Shown here: positions 12,893 to 18,602 of the stretch, one piece after another
Layout of the letters: each line of letters begins with the position of its first letter
Position numbering within the stretch: the first letter of the stretch is position 1
Source of the DNA: a virus
IMG/VR virus record: IMGVR_UViG_3300010157_000268
Coordinates: 1-22,835 of that record
Reading direction: 5' to 3' (one strand)
Length of the DNA stretch: 22,835 bases
Made by a program: the position numbers and the translations under genes
Notes under the pieces: model-generated
Told to the model about the DNA's origin: nothing
The model's input: the letters and a program-made list of their open reading frames with translations, nothing else
Databases searched by the model: none

Positions 12893-13177
12893 TTAAAGAG
12901 TAGCGTCTTCTGCGCCAGCTTCTTTTTCACTCGGCTCAACTTCTATAGTCGGCTCATTATCAGCCATCATATTGGTAGAAAGAGCATGATCAGTATCTCC
13001 AGTTTCAGGAGCTTCAGCTGGTGCTGGTTCGTTATCATTACCTAGCGGTAATTCAGCAGTCATTTCTTGTGAATCTTGTGATCCATTGCCCATACCCATA
13101 GGCATTCCCATTTCTGGATTGCTATTTGATTGAGTAAACTCTTCAAAGCTTAAAATTTTACTATGACTTGTTTCCAT
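12893..13177 (-). CDS. Acidic disordered late protein with capsid-targeting-like N terminus
   Basis: 94 aa. The N terminus METSHSKILSFEEFTQSNS contains the I-L-S-F-E-E-F motif shared with other late genes here. A Met/Gly patch (MGMPMGMGNG) follows, then a Pro/Glu/Ala-rich acidic tail. It is strongly acidic and low in complexity, with no Cys or membrane segment. It has its own late box 19 nt upstream (13197-13205). The layout suits an internal or scaffold-like head protein; that is inference. Confidence 0.6.
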   Translation of the reverse strand: METSHSKILSFEEFTQSNSNPEMGMPMGMGNGSQDSQEMTAELPLGNDNEPAPAEAPETGDTDHALSTNMMADNEPTIEVEPSEKEAGAEDATL

Positions 13178-13196
13178 TTTATTAAATAATTTGAGT

Positions 13197-13205
13197 TTAT
13201 TTATC
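13197..13205 (-). promoter_or_regulatory. T4-type late promoter box GATAAATAA
   Basis: Minus strand GATAAATAA, 19 nt before the ATG at 13177. It lies right after the left arm of the inverted repeat (13212-13234). Confidence 0.6.
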
Positions 13206-13211
13206 TTGCAA

Positions 13212-13234
13212 ACTGGAACAAATAGAGCCTCGCT
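13212..13234. repeat. Inverted repeat, left arm
   Basis: Contains ACTGGAA, then a short spacer, then ATAGAGCCTCGCT. It pairs with the arm at 14073-14094: 7 + 13 identical bases with one or two differences in the spacer. The two arms flank the gene at 13247-13993. Confidence 0.75.
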
Positions 13235-13246
13235 TAGGACTAATTG

Positions 13247-13993
13247 TTATTCAGTTACTGGAATTCCACAATTAGGGCAGAATTTCCAGGTTGCTTTTTT
13301 ATGGCGGGTTCCACAGCCGGTGCAATAAGAGCGAATTTCTCCCATTTCAACAGGTTTTTTACTTTCTGGTAAAATTTGCCAAGTACTGGTTGCACAAGTC
13401 CATGAGTTAAAATTACCATAGGTATTGGAAAATTGCTGTTTAGAACTTTTACCCTTTTCAACAATACCCGTCTCAACTGAGTTAGCTGAAATGCTTGAGC
13501 TGCAGGTAAAGACGCCAGCGCTTCCGCCAACAGTTAACGTGCTAGGTTGATTATAGTAATTGGTTGTAATTGTATTACCATAAAGCATTACCGGAGGTTG
13601 ATATGAAATAGATTCATCATAGAACAGAACTTCTACCTTACCGTTATTTGCAATTGCTAATTTGGTTTGGCTAGAGTCATCAACTTCATATGTTGTAAAC
13701 TTGAATTTTTTAGCAACATCAATGAATCTTTCAAGAAAGACCCTTTGGCCAGGTCTTAATACAATACCCGCAGCCGATAGTACTTGACTATTGATCCAGA
13801 TTTTTGCTAATACTGATGTTGTTTTTGGATTGTAGAGTTCAATTTCAAAATTTGAACCGTCTTTTAAATAGACATTTGACCCGTAGGTTTTTAGTCGTCC
13901 TCTGCCCTTTGTGATTGTTGCAGATGGTTGTGGATTACTAAAGCTTGTGTAAACTGCAGTAGACCCACTAGTTGTGATGTTTTGTTGGTACAT
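13247..13993 (-). CDS. Virion-like protein with C-terminal zinc ribbon
   Basis: 248 aa. Residues 45-105 are beta rich (NFEIELYNPKTTSVLAKIWI, GIVLRPGQRVFLERFID, KKFKFTTYEVD), the type of L-R-P-G-Q-R-V segment seen in phage and large-virus structural proteins. The middle is Ser/Thr/Asn rich (residues 145-205). The C terminus is a zinc ribbon, C224-x2-C227 and C239-x2-C242 (SYCTGCGTRH and FCPNCGIPV). The transcript from the late box at 14125 would have a leader of about 130 nt, unusually long for this window. The gene is bracketed by a near-perfect inverted repeat. Function unknown. Confidence 0.6.
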   Translation of the reverse strand: MYQQNITTSGSTAVYTSFSNPQPSATITKGRGRLKTYGSNVYLKDGSNFEIELYNPKTTSVLAKIWINSQVLSAAGIVLRPGQRVFLERFIDVAKKFKFTTYEVDDSSQTKLAIANNGKVEVLFYDESISYQPPVMLYGNTITTNYYNQPSTLTVGGSAGVFTCSSSISANSVETGIVEKGKSSKQQFSNTYGNFNSWTCATSTWQILPESKKPVEMGEIRSYCTGCGTRHKKATWKFCPNCGIPVTE

Positions 13994-14072
13994 AAGAGTT
14001 GTGTTATTTTATGCTTATCTCATTGTAACCTTCTATTGATTACTCAAGGGCTCGTAAACCCGAGACAAACAG

Positions 14073-14094
14073 AGCGAGGCTCTATGTTTCCAGT
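14073..14094. repeat. Inverted repeat, right arm, in the leader of the zinc-ribbon gene
   Basis: Reads AGCGAGGCTCTAT, then TTTCCAGT. It is the reverse complement of the arm at 13212-13234 apart from a small spacer change. The segment AGAGC-GAG-GCTCT (14071-14083) is also a local hairpin, and a second short palindrome (CTCG/CGAG, 14051-14064) lies next to it. The rest of 13994-14124 shows no gene. Confidence 0.75.
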
Positions 14095-14124
14095 ATTATT
14101 TAACTATGATTAATTAAAAAGTTT

Positions 14125-14133
14125 TTATTTATA
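14125..14133 (-). promoter_or_regulatory. T4-type late promoter box TATAAATAA
   Basis: Exact TATAAATA on the minus strand. It overlaps the stop of the gene at 14125-15066 (Y-K-stop). It would transcribe the zinc-ribbon gene with a leader of about 130 nt. Confidence 0.6.
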
Positions 14134-15066
14134 CTTAAGTGAAAATGATCCTCCGCGATTTGCGTAATCTACAAAAAGACTATCTGCAACTTGACAGTTT
14201 TGCCATTTACCATCTGGGCCAACCGGTAATGAAATTTGATCGCCAGCTCTTAGTGTTTTAGGAACTTTTCGACCGTCGGCCAAAGCAACATCAACCTTAA
14301 TAAACCTATCAGCTCTAGCTGATTCTCGATTAACTACTGATAATACTTCAACTTTAGTTAAATTGTCCTTATCAATAAATGGAATAATTACTTTAATATG
14401 TCTACCTGAGGTTAATGCAAATTCCTTTTCAGTAACAATACCGTGACCTGCATATATTTGTCCAGTGTGATGTTTAATTTCTCCAGTTTTACCTAATTCA
14501 ATAACATATTCAGAATCTCCAGATAATACTGTACTCGTTTTAACCTCCAGCTTCTTAGTAATAAAATGCTTGTCTGAATCCTTTTCAATATCAATATCTG
14601 TATAATTTGCAGGTAATACCTTAACTGTAGTCACTACATTATCAGCAACATAAACGCATAATCTTTCGCCAGTATAAGTCTTTTTAATTATCGACTTTTT
14701 TCCTGTGCGCTTATCAATTACTTCATTTTCTGATGTTACTGATACTGATATTGGAAAAATATCATGGCCGTATTTTAATTGAGGATCCAATAACACAACT
14801 ACTCTATTGCCATCTGGAAAATCAGGGCGCTCTATTCGATTGGTAAGACGACGCATAAACTCGTCTTTGATCATTTGAGTTGCTTCGTTTGAGACATCCG
14901 CTAGTGATCTGCCAGTCATTGAGATTTTCTTTCTCGCAGCAGCTGGAAAGTCAATAACGGTTCCGTCCTTTAAGCTATCTTTAATACGTTGTTCTACTCT
15001 CTTATCCGCATGTGGTGATAAACTAGCCTCAAGCAGTAAAAAGTCATTAAAATTAAGAATATTCAA
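14125..15066 (-). CDS. Late protein with capsid-targeting-like N terminus (TTG start)
   Basis: 313 aa. The start is TTG (15066), preceded by AAGG 6 nt upstream. It is chosen because it keeps the motif MNILNFNDFLLLEASLSP intact and because a late box lies 20 nt upstream. L-L-L-E-A resembles a T4 gp21 cleavage site, predicting removal of the first 13 residues. The rest begins with a helical segment (residues 20-80, including RKKISMTGRSLADVSNEATQ), then becomes beta rich (VVVLLDPQLKYGHDIFPISV and on). No enzymatic motif was found. An internal capsid or core protein cut by the prohead protease is inferred; family not recognised. Confidence 0.6.
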   Translation of the reverse strand: MNILNFNDFLLLEASLSPHADKRVEQRIKDSLKDGTVIDFPAAARKKISMTGRSLADVSNEATQMIKDEFMRRLTNRIERPDFPDGNRVVVLLDPQLKYGHDIFPISVSVTSENEVIDKRTGKKSIIKKTYTGERLCVYVADNVVTTVKVLPANYTDIDIEKDSDKHFITKKLEVKTSTVLSGDSEYVIELGKTGEIKHHTGQIYAGHGIVTEKEFALTSGRHIKVIIPFIDKDNLTKVEVLSVVNRESARADRFIKVDVALADGRKVPKTLRAGDQISLPVGPDGKWQNCQVADSLFVDYANRGGSFSLKYK

Positions 15067-15086
15067 AATACCTTGATAATTTTAGG

Positions 15087-15095
15087 TTATTTATC
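15087..15095 (-). promoter_or_regulatory. T4-type late promoter box GATAAATAA
   Basis: Minus strand GATAAATAA, 20 nt before the TTG start at 15066. Confidence 0.6.
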
Positions 15096-15110
15096 AACTC
15101 TATACTACGC

Positions 15111-15287
15111 CTAATTACTTTTACTATGGTCAAAGGTTTTAGTAACTATTGTTGACTTGGTTGATACAATGGAATCAATTCCATGAACAATTAGCTTACG
15201 GACAGCTTCTCCTAATTGCATATCATTTGGGAACTCCGCTACTAATTCATGGATTTTTTCAATTGTAACTGTTACTTTAGTAGTCAT
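15111..15287 (-). CDS. Small 58-aa protein
   Basis: ATG at 15287, TAG at 15111-15113. The product (MTTKVTVTIEKIHELVAEFP, then NDMQLGEAVRKLIVHGIDSI) looks like a short strand followed by two helices, somewhat like a ribbon-helix-helix DNA-binding protein. That resemblance rests on pattern only. It lies 15 nt after the zinc-ribbon gene in the same direction and fills an otherwise empty 236-nt gap. No Shine-Dalgarno is seen. Confidence 0.5.
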   Translation of the reverse strand: MTTKVTVTIEKIHELVAEFPNDMQLGEAVRKLIVHGIDSIVSTKSTIVTKTFDHSKSN

Positions 15288-15302
15288 AATTTATTTGTTA
15301 AT

Positions 15303-15506
15303 TTATCCGAATTTTGCAATGCTTTTGTATTTCTTTTTAATATCGTCAATCTCAGACATTGCTGCACTAAATTTTTTCTTAATTTCATCATTTACTGAAA
15401 AGTCTAAAATTACTTGACAATTTGGGCAGACTGATACTGGGTGCTTCATTATAAAAGCTAAATCAATACCGAGTGGGGTTCTACACGCTGGACAAGGTAA
15501 AGCCAT
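15303..15506 (-). CDS. Small zinc-ribbon protein
   Basis: 67 aa. C5-x2-C8 (PCPAC) and C27-x2-C30 (VCPNC) form a zinc ribbon, followed by a charged helix (EIKKKFSAAMSEIDDIKKKY). It lies 2 nt downstream of a DUF2589-like gene and probably shares its transcript. Small zinc ribbons of this type occur in transcription or translation factors and as adaptors; its role here is unknown. Confidence 0.6.
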   Translation of the reverse strand: MALPCPACRTPLGIDLAFIMKHPVSVCPNCQVILDFSVNDEIKKKFSAAMSEIDDIKKKYKSIAKFG

Positions 15507-15508
15507 AA

Positions 15509-15991
15509 TTATGAGGTTGGATTTGAGGAATCCTCAAGTTTTTGAATATAGGCATCCACTAGTCTAGAAATCATTTCAGGTTTAGTATCCGATTTGAATT
15601 TAACACGAATTTTTGACATTCCGGAACCATCTGTGTTTTTGCCTGAATCTACTTCAATTCCATTAATATTGTGTTCATAGCCCTTTTTCCTAAATAATCC
15701 AAGTAAGGAGCGTTTAAGATCCGACACTTCTTTATCGCTATTTCCAAATATCAATCTGGCTTCAAATTCAATATCTAACTCTTCAAGGCCAATAGAAGAA
15801 TGATCTGCCATAATATACAAAGGCACAATCAATTCACGTTCCCCAATTTTAAAAGTTTTAACTTTAGGTGTACCGTCTTCATTAAAATAGTTTGCAAGGG
15901 CATTAATATGTTGCCTTTCGCTTATTCCTTGAGCTACCATTGCGGCTTCTAATAAACCTCCAACTAGCTCTTCAATATTTAATCTTGCCAT
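15509..15991 (-). CDS. DUF2589-like protein (second copy)
   Basis: 160 aa. Layout matches DUF2589-type proteins and the neighbour at 16100-16699: an N-terminal helix (IEELVGGLLEAAMVAQGISE), a segment with V-K-T-F-K-I-G and ELIVPLYIMAD, then LEELDIEFEARLIF as the 'strand after the linker', and a charged C-terminal helix. Identity to the neighbour is low, so the paralogy is tentative. A TATAAT-type element lies 26 nt upstream and a terminator separates it from the late gene at 16100, so it appears to be in a different expression class. Confidence 0.55.
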   Translation of the reverse strand: MARLNIEELVGGLLEAAMVAQGISERQHINALANYFNEDGTPKVKTFKIGERELIVPLYIMADHSSIGLEELDIEFEARLIFGNSDKEVSDLKRSLLGLFRKKGYEHNINGIEVDSGKNTDGSGMSKIRVKFKSDTKPEMISRLVDAYIQKLEDSSNPTS

Positions 15992-16015
15992 ACTTATTTG
16001 GGTTAAACTCCTTTT

Positions 16016-16027
16016 CTATTATACTAA
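16016..16027 (-). promoter_or_regulatory. Candidate early/middle -10 element TTAGTATAATAG
   Basis: Minus strand TTAGTATAATAG with TATAAT at 16023-16018, 26 nt before the ATG at 15991. Same core and spacing as the element at 12402. No -35 hexamer is evident. Confidence 0.5.
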
Positions 16028-16046
16028 CTTAAAATAATTAGTTTAT

Positions 16047-16078
16047 AAAAAAGAGGCTAGTGTTTAGCTAGCCTCTTT
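16047..16078 (-). terminator. Rho-independent terminator after the DUF2589 gene
   Basis: AAAGAGGCTAG (minus strand, 16078-16068) pairs with CTAGCCTCTTT (16060-16050) around a 7-nt loop, followed by a T-run. It ends transcripts of the gene at 16100-16699. Confidence 0.8.
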
Positions 16079-16099
16079 GGTTAAATCTACTTATTCTAA

Positions 16100-16699
16100 T
16101 TACTTAGACTGTGGATCAGCAGTAAGTGGAATTAATGATGGCTCTAACATTTGAGTTAGGTAATCAGATAATTTCAACATACCTTCAGTTGCTGGTAATT
16201 GTTCAGCATGTACTTTTACATTGTATTTTGCTGAATTATCAGTGCTACGTGTGTTCTCTTTATGAGTTGACACTTTACCTGCCATGCTAACTGAATATTT
16301 CATACCCCAAAATCCGCCAGAAGCTGAAGCCGAAATAGATGCTTCAGTATCAGTACTTGATTTGTCTACTTCAGACGTTTTAACTTCCATTGTAAATTCA
16401 ATATCAGCTGAGGTAATAGCCAATGAAGGAAGTGGAACCAATGGTAACATTGGAACTTTTGAATAAAGTGTTTGAACTGTTTGTTCGCCAGTAGTACCGT
16501 CTGTTACTACTCGGTTCATTTCAACGTCTAAAGAGCGAGCTGAAGTTTTGCCGTCTTTGTCCGTTACGAATGCAACTTCTGAAATATATTTCCAGGTTAC
16601 GTCGTTTAATTTTGCTTGTCCTTTTGCCATACCGACTATTGGAGATACAATAAGATCTTCAATAGGTAATCCAGCAAATTGTTGTGCGATGTCTGCCAT
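16100..16699 (-). CDS. DUF2589 family protein
   Basis: 199 aa. The family layout is clear: N-terminal helix with IEDLIVSPIVGMAKGQAKLN, a central VAFVTD strand, the P-L-L-x-L-V-P-L-P-S-L-A-I-type segment (VPMLPLVPLPSLAITSADIE) leading into FTMEVKTSEV, then a Ser/Thr/Ala-rich low-complexity part and a C-terminal helix. DUF2589 proteins occur in phages and bacteria, with no firm function known to me. It has its own late box 17 nt upstream (16717-16725) and a terminator, so it is probably a single-gene late transcript and abundant in the virion or lysate. Confidence 0.75.
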   Translation of the reverse strand: MADIAQQFAGLPIEDLIVSPIVGMAKGQAKLNDVTWKYISEVAFVTDKDGKTSARSLDVEMNRVVTDGTTGEQTVQTLYSKVPMLPLVPLPSLAITSADIEFTMEVKTSEVDKSSTDTEASISASASGGFWGMKYSVSMAGKVSTHKENTRSTDNSAKYNVKVHAEQLPATEGMLKLSDYLTQMLEPSLIPLTADPQSK

Positions 16700-16716
16700 T
16701 ATTCTTGATTTTTTTA

Positions 16717-16725
16717 TTATTTATC
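16717..16725 (-). promoter_or_regulatory. T4-type late promoter box GATAAATAA
   Basis: Minus strand GATAAATAA, 17 nt before the ATG at 16699. Confidence 0.6.
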
Positions 16726-16768
16726 AGGCAAAGTTGATCACTTTGGGTGAAACTCTAACCTGTATTAA

Positions 16769-17341
16769 TTAGCTTGGAAAATTTTCAAGAGCTGCATCAA
16801 CTTCGTCAGTTAAGTCAGGTCTTACTGTTTGAATTATATCAGCTAGCGAGGCAACTATATTGATTAAATGATGATAGTCATTATATGAATCATATGCCGT
16901 ATCATTATTCTTAATTGAAATTACCTCAACTACCGTATCTTGAATAAAACCTAATAGAATATCAAAATTAACCTGACCACTAAAAGAGTCCTCGTCATCC
17001 GAATATTCTTCAACTGATTTAAGATAGTCTAAATATTCGGTACCCTGTTTAACAAGTTCAGCAAGTTCGGCTTTAGAATCTCCAACTTTAGTAGTTTCGA
17101 TAGTATTACTTGAAATTTTAGTTAGTGCAAATAATGGAACCTTTACCCGGTTTCCTTTTGAATTATGTAATTCAACTGTTGCAAAACTATCATCCATATC
17201 GACAACTCGACCCTTACCTCTATACGAGTCAACATAACTGCCAATATTAATTTCAGGAGAAGCGTCGTCTGCTAATTCTTTATCAGGATTTTCTAGAAAT
17301 TTATCTAGATCAAAATCTTCAAATAATTTAATGTGTTTCAT
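16769..17341 (-). CDS. Late protein with capsid-targeting-like N terminus and KOW/SH3-like segment
   Basis: 190 aa. The N terminus MKHIKLFEDFDLDKFLENPD is nearly the same as that of the lysozyme gene upstream (MKHINLFESW). It is followed by an SH3/KOW-like beta segment (IGSYVDSYRGKGRVVDMDDS then ATVELHNSKGNRVKVPLF) and an acidic helical C terminus. It lies 2 nt downstream of the lysozyme gene, so one transcript from the late box at 18594 likely carries both. Function unknown; packaging into the head is inferred from the motif. Confidence 0.6.
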   Translation of the reverse strand: MKHIKLFEDFDLDKFLENPDKELADDASPEINIGSYVDSYRGKGRVVDMDDSFATVELHNSKGNRVKVPLFALTKISSNTIETTKVGDSKAELAELVKQGTEYLDYLKSVEEYSDDEDSFSGQVNFDILLGFIQDTVVEVISIKNNDTAYDSYNDYHHLINIVASLADIIQTVRPDLTDEVDAALENFPS

Positions 17342-17343
17342 AT

Positions 17344-18189
17344 TTATGCGGATTTTATTATGTCAGCTAGGGTATTTGCCCTATTTCCAACTTGACTTGC
17401 CCATTCTGAGTGTAACATTTCTTTTGATGCTTGTGCAAAATTATTAGATGCAATATATTTTAAAAAATTATTAAATTTAGATACGCCTTTTTTCCCTAAA
17501 TTAAATACCATCTCAGTTAAAACTCCTTGCACTTGTAATGGCAGTTTTTGCCATGACTTTGTAAGATTAGTTGACCCATCTGCTGAGGATAGGGTTTGTG
17601 CATCATTTTTTGCTTTAAGTAAATCATTACCCAATAGTGCATTTATTTGATTGTCAGTAAGCGCAGATTTACCAGATTTAATTTTATCTGGATTTGCTCC
17701 AACTTTTTTAAGTAATTCACTTGAATCTGACCGAGTTAAGTTAAATCCAACCCCAACGGTAGGAACTCCTTTAGAATCTAGGTATTTAACCGGTTTTTTG
17801 CCTTCATGTTGAATTACACGATCCCTAATTGAACTAATTATTTGATCAACTGGCGGAGGCGGAGCAACAAACGATCCCAAATATTTTTCAGCTCTTATAT
17901 TCTTAATGTGAGTATTTATTCGGTCTTTATAAGTTTGATCAAGCATACCAAGTTCGCCATTAATTGCATCTCCTATACTTGAATAGATCCAACCCTTAGT
18001 TTCAACTCCTAATTTTAAAGCCTGATTCACTTTAACCATTGATGCTGCATCTGGAATTAGAATAATTGCAGCTACCAATAAGTCTTCATCTGTTCCAAGA
18101 TCAGCACTTGCTGCTTGAATTTGATCAGCAATTTGGTCAGCAGTAATTGCTTCATTTACCCAACTTTCAAATAGGTTAATGTGTTTCAT
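17344..18189 (-). CDS. GH24 lysozyme with annexin-like N-domain and capsid-targeting-like leader
   Basis: 281 aa. C-terminal GH24 (T4 lysozyme) domain: E129, D138 and T144 keep the exact spacing of T4 lysozyme E11, D20 and T26, within QHEG, YLDSKG and PTVGVGF; the rest of the fold follows to residue 281. Residues 18-98 resemble an annexin repeat, with LGTDEDLLVAAI (31-42) matching the annexin G-T-D-E loop and a second helix-rich half. A Pro-rich hinge (APPPPV, 109-114) joins the domains. The leader MKHINLFESWVNEA mimics the T4 capsid-targeting sequence, with a likely cut after E13. There is no signal peptide. It could act as endolysin or as a virion enzyme delivered with the DNA; the leader favours the latter. 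It is in the operon read from the late box at 18594. Confidence 0.85.
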   Translation of the reverse strand: MKHINLFESWVNEAITADQIADQIQAASADLGTDEDLLVAAIILIPDAASMVKVNQALKLGVETKGWIYSSIGDAINGELGMLDQTYKDRINTHIKNIRAEKYLGSFVAPPPPVDQIISSIRDRVIQHEGKKPVKYLDSKGVPTVGVGFNLTRSDSSELLKKVGANPDKIKSGKSALTDNQINALLGNDLLKAKNDAQTLSSADGSTNLTKSWQKLPLQVQGVLTEMVFNLGKKGVSKFNNFLKYIASNNFAQASKEMLHSEWASQVGNRANTLADIIKSA

Positions 18190-18571
18190 TGTATTTAATT
18201 ATTAATTCACCAACTACTTCAATCTTTCCCATTACTTGTTGAAATGGTGTTTGACCCTTTGCCTCAAATTTATCAATGATTGCATGAAGGTAGGTGTGTA
18301 ATTTTTTTAGTTCAGATTTGGCCTCTTCGATATTAAATTTACCAGCTGCAGCCTTTTTGTAATAGGGTAACTTAACTTTATAGTGCTGATATGTTAATAG
18401 AGAGTCCCCGCCTTTTGCTTTTGTAGTTTCAGCAATCTTAATTGCTCCAGCAAGTCGGTTACTTGCAAATTGTTCAAAGGTTTCAGGTTTCTTTGCTTCA
18501 AATATTGAAGTAGTATAGATTTTACTAACTTCTTTAGTTTGGTGATATAGTTCCCAGTTAAGTATAGACAT
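18176..18571 (-). CDS. Late hypothetical protein, first gene of the lysozyme operon
   Basis: 131 aa from the ATG at 18571; a TTG one codon upstream is less likely. The N terminus MSILNWELYHQTKEVSK partly resembles the I-L-N-F-x-[DE]-F motif of other late proteins. A second element, PETFEQFASNRLAGA, repeats the F-E-x-F core after the possible cleavage site SIFEA. The rest is helical and Lys rich. An SD-like GGGA precedes the ATG, and the late box is 22 nt upstream. It overlaps the lysozyme start by 14 nt. Function unknown. Confidence 0.6.
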   Translation of the reverse strand: MSILNWELYHQTKEVSKIYTTSIFEAKKPETFEQFASNRLAGAIKIAETTKAKGGDSLLTYQHYKVKLPYYKKAAAGKFNIEEAKSELKKLHTYLHAIIDKFEAKGQTPFQQVMGKIEVVGELIIKYNETH

Positions 18572-18593
18572 CAAAGTTCCCTAGTATTTAGGG

Positions 18594-18602
18594 TTATTTA
18601 TA
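18594..18602 (-). promoter_or_regulatory. T4-type late promoter box TATAAATAA
   Basis: Exact TATAAATA on the minus strand, 22 nt before the ATG at 18571. It contains the stop codon of the helicase gene (E-Y-K-stop). Confidence 0.65.

Noticed and set aside
13255-13530. Minus-strand ORF of 91 codons in another frame of the zinc-ribbon gene
   Set aside because: Entirely inside 13247-13993, whose frame has a zinc ribbon and coherent beta segments; the alternative has no sensible composition.
16284-16772. Two plus-strand ORFs opposite the DUF2589 gene
   Set aside because: Shadows of the strong minus-strand gene with late box and terminator.
17342-17350. ATAAATA directly before the ATG at 17341
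   Set aside because: The box touches the start codon, so it cannot drive that gene with a normal leader; the gene is more simply in the 18594 operon.
17909-17920. TATTTAT (rc ATAAATA) inside the lysozyme gene
   Set aside because: Inside coding sequence with no gene start nearby; expected by chance in AT-rich DNA.
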